In this document: piece by piece, positions 9,759-23,030 of the stretch
Layout of the letters: every line of letters starts with the position of its first letter
Numbering within the stretch: the first letter of the stretch is position 1
Assembly (NCBI GenBank): GCA_015956445.1
Contig: WIUZ02000017.1
Span: 744,001-808,000, forward strand
DNA: 64,000 nucleotides
Reading direction: 5' to 3'
Origin: Thelephora terrestris
Taxonomy: Eukaryota > Basidiomycota > Agaricomycetes > Thelephorales > Thelephoraceae
Notes under the pieces: generated by a model
What the model was told of the DNA's origin: nothing
Seen by the model: only the letters and a program-made list of their open reading frames with translations
The model's database searches: none
Program-made: the position numbers and the translations under genes

Positions 9759-12700
9759 CTACTTCCAGGTCGGCTTGCCCCCTCGGGTGCTCAGGTCAGC
9801 CACGCTGGCGTCTCCCGAGAAGCTAAGCATCCCAAGCGTACTAGGTCTCCGAGCCTTGCCTGCCGCACTCAGCCGAGCGGACAACAAAGACAACCTTTTT
9901 GGTTTTCCGGGGGACCTACGAGTCAAAGACTCCACCAGCACCCTCTTCGGACCAATGCTGAGTGATGTGTTTGCGTCTTGGGGCAGCTGGGGGATCAGAC
10001 TCGACCTTCGCCGCATCCTCTCATTCCTCATCGGTCCTATATTCGACCTCCTCCTGCTGGGTTTGCTTCCAAACGACCTCGGTGTTGGGGGGACACGTTT
10101 GGTGGGACTGTCAGAGCGGGCATCCCGGACCTTGGGAACGTGGAGAGCGCTCATCGGTTTAAGTCCGCCAGCGAAGATGTTTTCCGCTAGAGTGTTGACG
10201 TTCATGCACCTGTCCGAAAGCGGTGAGACCCGTCGAATCGCACGAGCGGACTTAGGAGACTCGTTTTCACGATCATCCTCAGCCAAACTCGCCAGTGTCG
10301 CCGAAGCTTTGGATTTGAGGAAGTTGGCATCCATGCGACTCGCCCTGGGCCGCTTTCCAGTCAGAGAAAGGGAGTCACGGCCTGACATCGAAGGTAAGCT
10401 GAAGTTGAAGCTGTCGTCCGTCTTCTCGTCCTCCCAATCGCTCTCAGAACCCGTTCTGGAAGCGCTACGTGGTGGGAGGGAAGGGACGTCGAGTAGGTCA
10501 GTGGCACTCTCGACAGAAGGTGACACGGAGATAATCATGGACTCGGACTCGGCGAGGTTGCCCTTCCCAGCTTCGTCTTTCCATTGGACTCCCTTCTTCT
10601 CTTTCTTGTCTTTCTCCCTTTCTTTCACCATAGCTTTCTCCTGATCGGATAATCTCCGCTTGGGGATGGAGGTGCGTCCTTTCTTGGGCGAGTTGCGGTG
10701 CAGCTTCTTGGAAGGGGATGCCGGATGTGCCTTTATCGTAGGCACTGAGAGCATGGTGGAAGGCCTCCGGCTCGCTAACGAAGAGCGATCCTTGTCTGAG
10801 TCGAGAGGGATATTCAATGAAACAGCATTGCCAAGGAGCGTCTTCAGGGCCTCTTCGGTGCTGGTGGAAGTGGCCTTCATTGATGAAACGACTTCACCAG
10901 CTAATTGCTCCAAACCATCCTTCTTTTCCGCCAACGTTGTCTCCAGCAGCTTGTCCGTCTCCGAGAAAACCATCTTATGCTTTCCAATGATCCCCAAAAG
11001 GCCGACGATTGTCTTCGCCTGCTGTACAATGATATCTTGAGCCACCTCACAAAAGCCTTCCGCTTTCGCCCGCTCCATCTCCGACTTCCTCCAGCGGGCA
11101 TCAAGCTTGAGGCTCTCCAGTGACTGTTCGTCCAAGCGGTCTGAACGCCTCTCTACCACGGCACGAAGCACGGCTTCGAACATACTGGTCGAATTATCGG
11201 ACCGCTGGATACGAGCGGCGAGGGGGGAGTCAGGCTTGAGGATTTGCTCCTCAGATTGAAGCAAAGTGAGCAACAGCGACCGCTCAGCTGTCAAATCTGC
11301 AGAGAGCCCAGTAGGGGATAAGGATTCGGCATCGATCTGGCCCAGGCGAGCTCGGATGGCGTCGCACTTTGACTTGGCCGCCGCAATTCTACCCTGGCAT
11401 CGAGAGCCGTCAATGATCACCGGTTGGGTCTTGTCTGCCTTCGCCCGGAGATCTTTCTTTGCCCTCTCTACTTCAGCGAGTGCCTCGGCCTTTTTCCGGT
11501 TGGCGACTTCCTGGTCCTTCCTCAGCTGACCAGCGAGTTTGGCCTTCAGCTCGGCAACCTCCTGGTTGAGCCTATTGATTGCCTCGACGTACTGGCCGAC
11601 GTGGCGGTTGACATTGAGGACGTTTCTTGTAACGACCTTTGTCTTGATCCTCGTGGCTCGTTCAGCGTAGATGAGGGTGTTGTGGGTGTCGTCGAAGTGT
11701 TGTGATGTGGGGGCGACGCAGACGATCATCACCGTCTTACAGTTTCCTCCTAGTGAGAACTTGAGAAGACGGGTGAGCTTGCTGTTGCGGTAAGGAACGT
11801 GGCGGACGGCTCCTCCACTCTCGCAAAGAGAGTTGATGCAATTTCCGAGGGCGAGGAGGGACTTGTTAATGTTGGCTCCTTCAACCATCCTCTGGCCCAT
11901 GTTTGTGGTAGCAGCGGCACGTTCGCTGCCTGCAAGGTCGATGATCGACAGAGTAGCAATGGTTCGTTCTTCAGTGACATTTGCGGTGCGTGGTGCTCGT
12001 GTAACGTGGACTTGGAGTACGGCGTGAGATCGTGATGAAGTTTCGTTAGCATTAGTTGGTGATTGTGTTCGACGGGTGTTTCCAAGGAGGACGATTTGTT
12101 TAACTTCGTCTGCAGAGTTTGGATGAAGTTCTGTGAGACCGGCCACTTTGACTGACTTGTCTTCACGGATCTGTAGTCCACCCCGTGGCATGGGTTGACC
12201 AGGTTCGGATAGGAGGTCGCGGATCTCTTCGTTGTAAATTTCTAGGAATGTCACGAATACCTCGAAAGAATGTTCTTCCTTGCGATCTTCGATATGTTGG
12301 AAGAGGTCCGCCATTGTGAGGTAAATCACGCCAGGCTGTTCTGCAGTTCCACTGATTGTATGCGTCTTTCCGCATCCTGTAGCCTACACGGCATATTTAA
12401 ATCGGGCATGCGCCTGGGATAATTGAGTGGTCGCTTACCCCGTACGCAAATACTGTAGCGTTGAATCCGTCCAGAACGCTCGCCAAAAGGGGTTTTGACG
12501 TGGCTTCGTATACGTCTTGTTGAGTGGCATCTCGGTCAAAGACTCGGTCAAAGATGAATCGCTTGTCTTTGTACCGTTTTGACCCTGGGGGGAGAAAACC
12601 GCGTTCGACGAAGGCCTTTGTCTTGTCTGCCTCGGCGGGATCGAAGCAGAGCACTCGGTCATCGATTATTTGCACGATATGTCTAAGGCCTGTATGCGCT

Positions 12701-12899
12701 GTTGCAGGTCTGTTTGGTGTGTAGAGTGAGCCATCTCCGTGAATAGTTGCGTCATAGACTGTTTCTGGGAGCCTGGAAGCTTCCCATGGTGTTGGGGGTC
12801 GCACCCGTACTGTTGCCGCGTGAATCAGATGTGGTGTCCATTAGCTCCGGGTTGGTCGAACTTCATACCTGCGACTGTGATGGAGCCGTTTGGGACCAT
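9759..12899 (-). CDS. Kinesin-8 (Kip3-type) motor
   Basis: Three exons: a short first exon from ATG at 12899, a second up to about 12810, and a long third exon from about 12385 to the stop. The protein is about 1,000 residues. The motor domain is N-terminal: ITVAVRVRP, P-loop GATGCGKTHT, switch I NETSSRSH, switch II DLAGSE, and YRNSKLTRLLK near its end. A neck and coiled coil with VEAINRLNQEVAELK follow, then a long basic, S/P-rich, mostly disordered tail. The GNCINSL and LLKFSLGGNC variants and the N-terminal motor fit kinesin-8, plus-end motors that shorten microtubules and position spindle and nuclei. Subfamily is inferred from motif memory, not a tree. The gene is divergent to dihydroorotase with a 167-bp spacer. 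Confidence 0.88.
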
Positions 12900-13066
12900 G
12901 GTATCGTGAGTCTGGGCGTAAAGAGACGGTAGGGAGTGAGTGGGGATGATTCCGTTCGCAGTCGGAGAGCGGGAGGAGTGGTCGTCAACAGATTGAGAAA
13001 TTCAACCAAAAATCAAACCAAAACACGCGACGCTGCACGCGTTTGCCCACGTGACGCTCCTTCACC

Positions 13067-14352
13067 ATGGCATCGATCACCGTTAAAGCACCTGCAGATT
13101 TTCATGTCCACCTCAGACAAGGAGGGTTCAGCAAATTGCTCGCCCCGCATGTCAGAAAGGGAGGATTTACTCTGGCATATGTTATGGTGGGTGGAGGATC
13201 GATGTTGCTGATCGCTTGTTATCTAATCTGCTCAACGCTCAGCCAAATCTCAAACCGCCTGTCACCACAACCGAACAAGCCCTAGCTTACAAGGCTGAGC
13301 TGCAAAAGATCGAGCCGAACGTTGAATATCTCATGACTTTGTACCTATCTCCTGATCTTACACCTGATGAGGTCAGGAAGGCAAAGAAGGCTGGCATCGT
13401 TGGTTCGTGCCCGGTGATGAACCTTCCCGCGTTTCCTCTATGATGGCGCATTCTAGGTGTCAAGTCATATCCGAGAGGCGTCACGACCAATTCTGATGGT
13501 GGAATCGAATCCTATGAGGTCTACTATCCAACTTTCGAGGCCATGGAGCAAGAAGACCTAGTACTTAATTTGCACGGGGAGATCCCTTCTGATGCTGGCA
13601 CGGTGGGAAATTGATCTGTAGGATCGCAGAAGCTCATGCTGATATCTGTATAGAATGTCTGCGTACTAAACGCAGAACCCGCCTTCTTGCCCCATCTGCG
13701 CAAGATTCACGAACGGTTCCCTAAACTTAGGATTGTGCTTGAGCACGCCACGACCCGCGCTGCAGTGGAAGCAGTAAAGGCTTGCGGACCAACAGTCGCA
13801 TGCACGATCACGGCGCATCACATTGCATTGACCGTCGATGATTGGGCTGGCCAAGCTTGGAATTTCTGTAAACCGGTTGCGAAATACCCTGACGACAGAC
13901 AGGCTCTCAGAGAGATCATCAAGAGCGGTAAGGCGTTCACGCGACTGGGCATGAGGTTTTAATTTCCAAGTTTTCTAGGGCACCCACGGTTTTTCCTCGG
14001 TTCGGATTCAGCACCGCATCCAGCCCATACGAAATCGACAGCGACTCCAGCCCAGTCGTGCGCGGCCGGAGTTTATACCTCCCCTATCCTTCTCCCCCTC
14101 GTCGCGCATCTTCTAGAGTCGTTTGGGGCCCTCGATCGGTTGGAAGGATTCGTGAGCACTTTTGGCCGCTCGTTTTACAAACGCGAGCTGCATGAGGATA
14201 ATGCCGCTCAAGTGCCCACCGTTGTTTTGAAACGGGTCGAGGGTGGCGAATTGATCAAAGAGGGATGGACCGAAGGCGAACAGGAGGTCATTCCATTCTG
14301 GTCTGGGAAGAAGATCGATTGGGTTATCGATGAAGAAAAGTCGATTATATGA
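13067..14352 (+). CDS. URA4: Dihydroorotase
   Basis: Starts at MASITV and reads through short introns to a stop at 14350-14352. Seen in order: the metal-binding DFHVHLRQG, the carbamylated-lysine region GVKSYPRGVTTNS, NLHGE, LEHATTR, the ITAHH histidines, and FLGSDSAPHP with the catalytic aspartate. The C-terminal part ends in a VIPFW / WVIDEE region typical of fungal class II enzymes. It catalyses ring closure of carbamoyl aspartate to dihydroorotate, the third step of pyrimidine synthesis, in the cytosol. At the last intron the donor is GTAAGG, leftover phase 1, and the acceptor CTAG is just before the HPRFFLG block. Complete and apparently functional. Confidence 0.95.
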
Positions 14353-14560
14353 TTTGTTCTCGGCTTAACGTATTGAAACCTTGAATCTTATCTCGGGCTA
14401 GAGGTGTCCATGTGTTTGACCACGTTTTGTGGCTTGAATCATCACCTCGTGCTTCCATCAAGCAGCCTGCCATGACGCTCGCCGATCGGTAGCTATCTCA
14501 CTCAATCCAACATCTTCCTCATTACTGTAACGCGCATTGCCGTGCGCGCTATTACGAACA

Positions 14561-16459
14561 ATGGGACAAGCGATGCCCAAGGGGGCAAAAAGCAAAAAAC
14601 AAAAAGCCCGTTTCAAAGATGACGACAGTAAACGTGGGTTTTAGTCTACACTTAACACTCTTTGGCCCTGGCCGCACGACTCCCCCTGCCCTTATCTCCT
14701 GTTTGCTCGTCTAATAGCTGATCCTGCTCGCAGTTAACGCTGATATGGGCGGATGGTCGGACGTAACTCGCCAGGACCCATGGGGGCCGTCACACGACAA
14801 GAGTGGATGGCAGCCGGCCGGGAACGCTGGATGGGGTACCACTCCTACCCAAGAAGCCGGGTGGACCGGTTGGGGACGTTCAGATTCGAGGGACGCCGGG
14901 GGTAGTGCATGGGGGAACGACACGAATTCTGGTCCTTGGGGGAAGAAACCCGCAACAGGCGGGCGGGGAGACACCGACCTCTCGAGGAACGGGTGGGGTC
15001 ATGGTGGCGATCATCAAGCTTGGAGTGAAGATGAAGAGGAGGAAGAAGAAGAAGAAGAAGACGGGGACTCGGGGTGGGGGGGAGACACTCCGCATTGGAC
15101 GACCACTCTTCAGGACGCTGGAGACGGTTCCCGCTCACATTGGACTAAGTGGGGGCGTACCGAAGGCGGACCTCCTCCAATTCCCCCGAGCGCCATTAAG
15201 AGGTCTCATTCAACCCCTCAGCCATCGGCTAAGCCTCAGTCCGCCCAAAAACACCCCTACCAGGACCATGCAGAAACTTTGAACCACCTATTATCATCCT
15301 CTACCCACCGACATACTCCCTCTCACAAATCACGCCCAACTTCCACCAGGTCTCAGCCAAAACCCCTACCTCACACCCCCTCACGGACTCAATGGCCCAA
15401 CGTCTGGGCCGCTCCGTCCTCAAGGTCCTCAGATGGCCTCTCATATGCCGACGATGAGCCTCCCCCTGCCCCTCCCGTTCGACACCACGGATTATCACCA
15501 CAGGAGGATTATTTTGCCCCCAAATCTCCGTATACCCCTGTCTCCCCTTCGCGAACCTTTGCGGCTGCACTGGGAATGCCTAACCCGGCGCATTTTGCTT
15601 CTCCATATGGTAAAGATCCGCAAGCACATCGTTTTATCACTTCGGATGGGGTCGCTTTATCATCGGCGCATAAGGCCCTTTACAGTAAAACTCGCAGGGC
15701 TCAGGACCGTTTGCACTGGGCGTACAACCCAGATAATGACGAACGGGTGAAATCTGCGCTTTGGTGGGTCCATATCATGTCGGACGGGGTTGGCGGTCTC
15801 GGTGTGAGTATCCGCCGTTCTCCGTGATCTCGTCTTTCACTGAGCGTTCCTCAGCTCCAAAAGTTCCTCGAGACCCACCAACGAGGGGCCCTGTTTGTGA
15901 ATGCGGACTATGCGCCGCCAAAATCTCCCCACGAGCCAGCATTTGACTGGGTGACCATTGACCAACTGAAGGACACATTAGATAAGATTCTCCAGGAGTC
16001 CGTCGCGCTTTATGACCCCGCTAAGCAGGTAGTCGTCTTTATTTTCTTGTTATCAAAATCTGGGAACAGCATGGCAATCTGGAGAAGGAAACTCCCAGTC
16101 CCAGAAATTCTCCAGACGGCCTACAAGGGTCCCATCGCAGAGACCAAGGCTAAACTCCAGCCGAATTACCCAGTCTATGTTGAGGAGTCAGTGGTTGATT
16201 CCCCTCGTGTCTGCACGCCGCTCATGTTCTTCGCCTTAGGGTGCCGCAAAGGATGCCACAGCACGAGCAGCCCAGGGATATTGGACCACCACCTCGTCGG
16301 GTTCTGAGTAAACGACAGAAGAGCGCTGGCACTGTTGCCGCTACGACTCCCATCACCCCGACTATGGAGGCCCCTCTGCCTATCGCTCCCAAGAAGAAGA
16401 AGTGGTGGAAACCGTGGTCCTCAAAATCGAGGTCAAAGGCTACTGCTAGGAAACAATGA
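14561..16459 (+). CDS. GW/WG-repeat protein of unknown function
   Basis: A first exon (14561-14633) codes a lysine-rich start MGQAMPKGAKSKKQK and splices at GTGGGT to 14734, giving an in-frame LNADMGGW junction. The next about 130 residues hold some 14 tryptophans, most in GW, WG, AW or PW pairs inside G/D/S/P-rich disordered sequence, followed by a run of glutamates (about 15033-15062). The middle is P/S/H-rich. A conserved-looking folded part (LHWAYNPDNDERV, FVNADYAPP, DQLKDTLDKILQESVALYDP) follows, and the protein ends in a basic tail with KKKKWWKPW. I do not recognise the family; it resembles conserved basidiomycete hypotheticals. GW repeats are known as Argonaute hooks, but that is only a structural analogy here. 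Confidence 0.75.
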
Positions 16460-16819
16460 CTTTATGGCTCCGAGTTTTTTACAACTCACTCATGACCCTT
16501 CTTAGCGCTTCCATCTGGTTATCTGTCGATGTGTTTTCTTTGTTTTCGTCTAATGAACTCTGGATATATACCCTATTGCCGTTGTACCTGTAGTATATTT
16601 TTACCCGTGTAGTTATGCATACCACGATGTTTACACGACCCTCAACATGAAAGTTTGATCATCGCCTCGTTTCCAACGGCGTCACGCAAACACGTCAATG
16701 GAGCATGTCCAATATTTCCGCTAACCCACCCCTTTATCTCTAACGCTTATACTGCGCCTATACAATCTTTTCGCCCGTCACCCAACCCTCTTACTGGTTC
16801 CCTGCAGGCCTCGGACGCC
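16460..16819. other. Intergenic, no gene recognised
   Basis: 360 bases between the GW-rich gene and the GAS2 gene. T-rich sequence after 16460 looks like a 3' UTR, and the C/T-rich part before 16820 like a fungal promoter. An open frame continues upstream of 16820 without a better ATG. Confidence 0.4.
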
Positions 16820-19800
16820 ATGACCGGTGAAGGGTCCACCGCTGCTTCCTCAGAACTCGCTTGTGACCTTGAACCATTTGCCGCTGCTCTACCACTTTCC
16901 ATTTCAACAAACTTACCGAAATCGGATGGACTCGAGGCCAATCCCCCCGCCGCCACGCCAGAGGATGGGACAGAGGAAGTCGGAACCTTGGAATGGGCGC
17001 AAGTTATCGAACTACAGGCGTTCAGTGACCGGAAGGTTTGGATTGAGGAGAAGACTCGGGTGAATACAATTCTCCATCTCCAAGGATTTACCCATGAGAG
17101 AGACTGACTCATGGCGGCGTATGTTATAGATGCTGGAACAAATGCCACCAATAGAGGTCTTCGTTGGATTGGACACCCTCCGCTCCGGTTCAGAAACCAT
17201 CAGTTCCGAGTTACCCACCAGAGCAGAACTCAAGGCCTGGGTCGCTGAACACGACAAGATAGAGAAGGAAACTGAGATCTTCGACGCCGGAGAATTTAGA
17301 AAGCTCAAGAAATTCACGAAAGGTCAGTCTTTTCCCCACCCCGCCATAGTCCCCATGATGCTAACTTCCACCGTGATCGACAGCTGCTGCTCAACGGACC
17401 CTATCCCCCGCAGACACTGACCTAATCGAAATCACCCTCACGACAATCTATGCCTTGGACAAGCTATTGCATCTACTTCGTGGCCGTTCCGAAAGTCTCG
17501 AGCTCCTTTCCGTCCGGTTGACATGGGAGGAGCACCGATGCGTTGCTTGGGCGGAATACCACAAAGTCATGAAGGACCTCGCTGCATTCCTCAAGAATCG
17601 TGCCCAATGGTCTCCCTCGATTTACGAGAACGTATCTGGAGAGGGCGTGGGTCCATCCAGTGGCAGTGATACCCCCGTCCGTCGCGGTTCGACTGCCTCT
17701 GTTGCATCTGCATCATCGGATACCACTGCCGCCAGCATGTCGCGTGCCGCACGCTTTAAGCTTGCGGAAGTTCTGTCAAAGGACGCAGCGGTTCTTTCCA
17801 CCAGAATCTCGTCACTTCGCCACGGAAAAATATCTACAGCAGGAAAAGCCCTCGACAAACTCATCGAAGAAAGCCGAAAACCCGTGCCTGATATCATTCT
17901 GGATGAACAAGACCGATTGGAGAGCAAGGGTATCACTGAGATGGAGGGTCTTGGTCAATTTGTGATGAACGTTGTGATGCAATGGAAGAAGTGAGTTTTT
18001 TACCCCCTGGTAACTTGATGGGCCTCACAGGGTCACCGTAGAGCGGATGAGATATATGTCGAGAACAAAAAGGACCAAGCGTCTGCTCTCACGCTTATCG
18101 AAGAGATCGAAACCGCATCGTCCTCTCATCCCACCTCTCGTCAAAATACCCTCTTCACTTCCCGGATCAATGCCTTATCAATGCGGCTCTCGCAAAGGGG
18201 TGACCCCGCGGCGGTCAAGAATACTTTCCTACACCCTACGCATACGTTATTCCCGGAACAAGACCTCTGTAATCGACTACTGGTTTCCACGTTATCAGCG
18301 GAGATGGTGCAATCCGTTGATCTTACCCAGAAGGCGGAAGAGTTGGTCAGGAGATACCACTCTGCATACGAAATTATTGAACAGACCGAAAGCCTATGCT
18401 CCGCCGCAGAGCGACATCTCGAGGAATATGAGGTCATTGCGCAGAAGCTGGAAAACGGCGTCGGTCCCTCGGATGACGATGATGGAAAACCACCCAACCT
18501 CGAGGATACCGCATGCCTGGAACCCACGACCCACTCAACTTTCTTGGCACTCTTCCCTGGCATAACAACTGATCTAGGTAAACTCAACAAGCTCGCAGTT
18601 CGTACACTGCAAGAACTCTCCGCCATATCGCTGCGTCTTTCTCGACCTAACATCGATCCTGACTTCAAGGCAAACGCCAATACTGTTGCCGATCGCTTAT
18701 CCTCCAAGAAGCGGGCGCTCGATGGTATCCATGACCATGTCTCCGCTCACGTCAACCACTTGAAACACATTCGACGCATTCGATCCTCCCTTGACGGGGT
18801 ACATACATCTCTTGAGGATATTCGACAGGACATCGACGAAGGCATTAGACGAGACCAGTGGACCCCCAGATCCGTCGAACCAAGCGACCCTATGACACCA
18901 GAAGGTTCTCTGGAACTACTCCCTGCCGTGGATACCTCCCCCGAAGAAATAATCCAACGCCTCAACGATATTCGGAACGTTGTTGTCGAGGAGTCGATCT
19001 CTTCGTTCGCATCTATTTCGACGAAGATACCCCAGACCTTACGAAACTGGGTGGAACAGGACTTGTCCGAGTCCAAAGGCGCCGTCCAGGGTCTCCTGCA
19101 TCTGGCGTCATTATGGCAAGCCTCCATCAAGCAATCCTCCGTCATGTTCGAGGTCACAAATACATTTAACGATCTGCGTGCCCAACTTGATGACCTGCAA
19201 GGCGAATCCGACACCCTGATCGATGCCGTCCTTGACAACAACTCTACTCCCTCCTCGAACGTACAACAGGATATTATTTCTCGGGAGCAAAACCTACAGG
19301 AGGCCGTAAAGACATTTATGGATAGTCTCTCTTACCGTGTGCCTTTTATTGGAAGCGTTAAGCGGTCTCCTCCCCGTGGACGTCCTTCTCGCAACCGCTC
19401 TGCGGCCTCTAGTGTATCGTCCATCAGCAGCATCCGTCAGCGTCCCCAGGCAGAGTTTCCCTCTGAGCTCGCCAGCCTCGATAATATCGTCAGGGCTGAC
19501 TGTAATCAACTCTGTCTCACCCTATCCAACGCAGCCGCGTCCTTGCAGACGAGAGTAAAACGCCTCAAGGTTGCAGAACTGTCGCGGAAGGTAGAGGCTG
19601 CCTTGACCGCCATCCACGAAGATATCCGGACTGTTGCGGACGATATCAATGACCGCCGAGACGCATTCTCTACTATCAAGTCCCCTTCTCTTGGATACCT
19701 GGACGACTTCTCCACGAGACTCGACACAGACTTTCAAGCCCATCGTGTGGAGATCAGCCGGTCTCTCTCCCCGATTCGAGAGCTTCTCGCTACTTTGGAC

Positions 19801-22730
19801 GCCCTCCCTGGTAGCCGCGAATCCGGTCCCTACGAACGGATGGTCCTTCCACGCACCAGATCGATGAAAGAAGCTGAAACGATTTTCGACGTTTTGCAAG
19901 ACCAAGTCACCAAGCTGAAGTCTCTGGTTTTGGGCGAGCGAAAACGGGAGGCGGAACGGCTCGCTCGTGTAGCAGAGGAAGAAGCACGTCGGATTGAGGC
20001 AGAGAGGAAAGCCGAGGAAGAACGATTGAGGAAGGAGGAAGAAGAACGACTGGCACGTGAGGAGCAGGAGGCTATCCGTTTAGCAGAGCTGGAGCATCTG
20101 CGACTGGAGGCGGAGGGGAGAGCTCGGGAGGCAGAGAAAGAACGGCTTAGATTGGAATTCGAAAGGCTACGGGCGCAGGAAGAAGAGGATAGGTTGTGGA
20201 GGGAAAAGGAAGAACGCTTGGTAAAGGAGGAAGCGGAGCGCATTCATCAGGAGGAGTTGGAGCGTCTGAGGCGCGAAGAGGCACGACTCAAGGTGGAAGA
20301 GGAGAGGTTGAAGGTGGAGGAAGCACGACTGAGAAGGGAAGAAGAAGAGCAACAGCGGGTCATGGAAGAGCAGCGAAGAAAAGAGGAGGAGCTGCAAATG
20401 TTAGAAGAGGAGCGTCTCAGGAAGGCAGAAGAGGAACAGTTAAGGCAGGCTGAGGCCGAGAGGCAGAGGGTGGAGGAGGGGGAGCGCCGGGCCAAGGCTG
20501 AAGCCGAGAGGCTTCGAGTTGAGGAAAGGGACCGTCGACGCAAGGACGAGGAGGATCGTGCTAATGCTGACCGGCTACGTGCTGCTGCAGAGGAAGAAGA
20601 GCGGAGGCGGAAGCAGGAGGATGAACGATTGCGAAGGGAAGAGGAGGGGAGAAGGAGGGCGTTAGCTGAGCTGATGAGAGAGGAGGAGCGATTGAGGAAT
20701 GACATCCAGAGACGCCAGGAAGAAACCCGGCTAGAGGAGGAAGCACGGAAGAAGAGGATTACTGAGGAGTTGGCTCGACAGGAAGAGGATAAGCGGAGGT
20801 CCAAGGATATGTCCATCTTTGAACTGCAACGAGGTGGTCCCAGCCAGGGGCAGGGGAGTCCAGGTGAGTTAATCTTACGTGTACTCAGAATGACGCTCAT
20901 GGTGTACTCCAGACATCTTCGGACCTGGACTCGCTCCTGCTCCGGATATCATGTCTCCTGCCCGCAATGGGGGAGATCTGAAGTCTCGGATCTATCGCCT
21001 CCGAAAGCGCCTCAGGACGCTTAACCTTCAGGAGATCGTTCATCCATCAGCCTCGACCGCCACCCTTCCCACGAAGGAGACCTATGATCGTCTATCGACG
21101 GACCTTACAGGCATTTCTCAGGAAATTAAGGCGCTCCCCCCTCCATGTCCTGGCACCGCAACAGAGGTTGAGTTACGGTCCCTACGCTCTGAGCTTTCAA
21201 CATCTTCCGAACTCCTTTCAAATGTGCTCGTCCTCTCCGAACTCGCCCACACAATTTCTACATGCGACGCTGGGCTCAGCGACCTTTTGGAACACCTCGA
21301 CAGTTTCCCGGCTCTCCCCGTCGGCGCCCTTGCTTCATGTCATGTTTCCGACCCTACCCTCCCTTCGGAAGAACAACTCCAGGCCCGCATAGACTTTACG
21401 AAGAAGTTGGTCGAGGACGTAGAGGCAACGACTGTCCCCGTTACTCGAGATAGCCGTGCCAGTAGCGAAAAGATGCGCATTCTACAGGCGTGGGGCGAAC
21501 TGGAGGCTATGTCTGAAGATGTCCTCAATGGTGCCAAATCGCGGCCCCCGAGTGCTACCGGTTCTGGGCGGAATAGTAGGGCGTCTTTAGATTCTGTCTG
21601 CACCGGCTCCTCGACCAGCAAGAAGAGTGCTTCGTACGCCGGGTTGTCGCGCAGCAGGGACTCTGACGGATTCCTAGCTCCTCCCACGCCTGGTGGAAGG
21701 CGATTATCAAAGACTCCCGAGCCTCGCAAACGTGCAAGCAGCAGGAACTCGATCTCCTCGATTCGTTCAGTGTCAGGTCCCACCGACTCAAGACTTTATC
21801 AGTCCACGTTTGCCTCGCGCCAGAGGACAACTAGCATAACGTCCAACGCTGGTTCAAATCCGCTCACTAGGTCCACAGCGTCCCCTCGGCCTCTTTTGAG
21901 GGGTGGAACTATTGATAGCCCCACCCCAAGTGAAGGGTCTTCACTTTCACGGTCTTACCTCGGGCATTCCACTGTGGCTCGTCCTAGCTGGGCCCGCGCT
22001 TCCCGTCAATCCCTTCCATTCAACCGTCCGACAACCCCGCGCAAGAACAGAGGAAGAGAGCCCAGGAAACCTTACGTCGCAAACCCCAAGAATAAGCTCG
22101 ACGTTGCGGTTGGAGCAGTGGTCAACAAACTTCCCGTCAATGTAAATATCAATGTTGAAGCCGTCGCTGACACTTGGAAAGACAAGAGTGGAAAATACTG
22201 GATCGGAGATCAAGACCCGAAATTGTGCTTCTGTCGCATTCTCCGTTCTCAGACTGTTATGGTGCGAGTTGGCGGGGGCTGGCAAGAGCTGTCCAAGTAC
22301 ACCCCTACTATTTTTCCAGCCTGAAGCGCTTTAATGACCATCCTCCCACAGGTTTATTGGTGGTCACTTCGCTGACGTGTTTCGCGTCCTCCCTGAATCC
22401 CCTGGGTTCGGCTCCAAAGAGGAGAAGTGGATAAACGCCGCAAGCCTTCGTGGACCTGAGGACTTGGACACTGGCACTCCGCCAGTCCCCAGAACTCCCG
22501 AACGGAATTCGGGTTTACCTTCCTTCGCGCTCTCTACACCCAGCGGACGGAGCCCACAATCGATACGATCGACCCCTTCTAACAACGGCTCACCTGGGCT
22601 CTTGCCCCTGCAATTCATGCGTCGAGCAGATCATGATCCATTTGCTCGACCAGATACACCATCAAAATCACCTTCACGCCGACCGGCAAGCTCTCTAACC
22701 AATACCCCGCGCCAGGCTTGGCGACCATAG
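16820..22730 (+). CDS. Giant coiled-coil protein with C-terminal GAS2/GAR domain
   Basis: Five to seven exons give roughly 1,850 residues. The first intron is 17060-17129 region (GTGAAT to TATAG), rejoining at MLEQMPPIEVF. The N-terminal half is helical and spectrin-like in periodicity. It is followed by about 280 residues almost wholly of E, R, A, K and L (about 19930-20800), a long single coiled coil. After a splice at 20870-20913 come helical and disordered S/R/P segments, then a GAS2-related (GAR) domain: NKLDVAVGAVVNKLPV, KYWIGDQDPKLCFCRIL, TVMVRVGGGWQEL, and after an intron FIGGHFADVF. GAS2 domains bind microtubules; spectraplakins combine them with actin-binding domains. No calponin-homology domain is seen here, so it is a microtubule-binding scaffold by inference. 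Fungal relatives may act in nuclear or spindle positioning. Confidence 0.82.
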
Positions 22731-23030
22731 ACATTAGGCATTTCACCCGCAAGGACACATGTGGCTATAGTTATCTCTCTTCTGTATCTTTTTTGACGGT
22801 TTCCCGCTTATGATTGATATGTATTCTACGCAACTACACAACCCAACAACGACACTCGGATGACTTTTATACTAGTCCATTTAATCTTTTCGGCCTTCCA
22901 ATTGGTAATCATATTTGGTGTTCACTGTCCTGCAGGATCGGCTCCTGAAGAATTTGGGTCAAAGATTCCCTGAGCATGGAATCACAGGCTGATACGGGCG
23001 AGAAGGGGCAACGCCTCTGGGGACTTGACG
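22731..23030. other. 3' flank of GAS2 gene, no gene recognised
   Basis: About 300 bases of T-rich sequence after the stop, then a spacer leading into the decayed TPR-like piece. Nothing else seen. Confidence 0.35.

Noticed and set aside
9745-10644. 299-codon plus-strand frame
   Set aside because: Antisense shadow of the kinesin tail, produced by its biased S/R/P codons.
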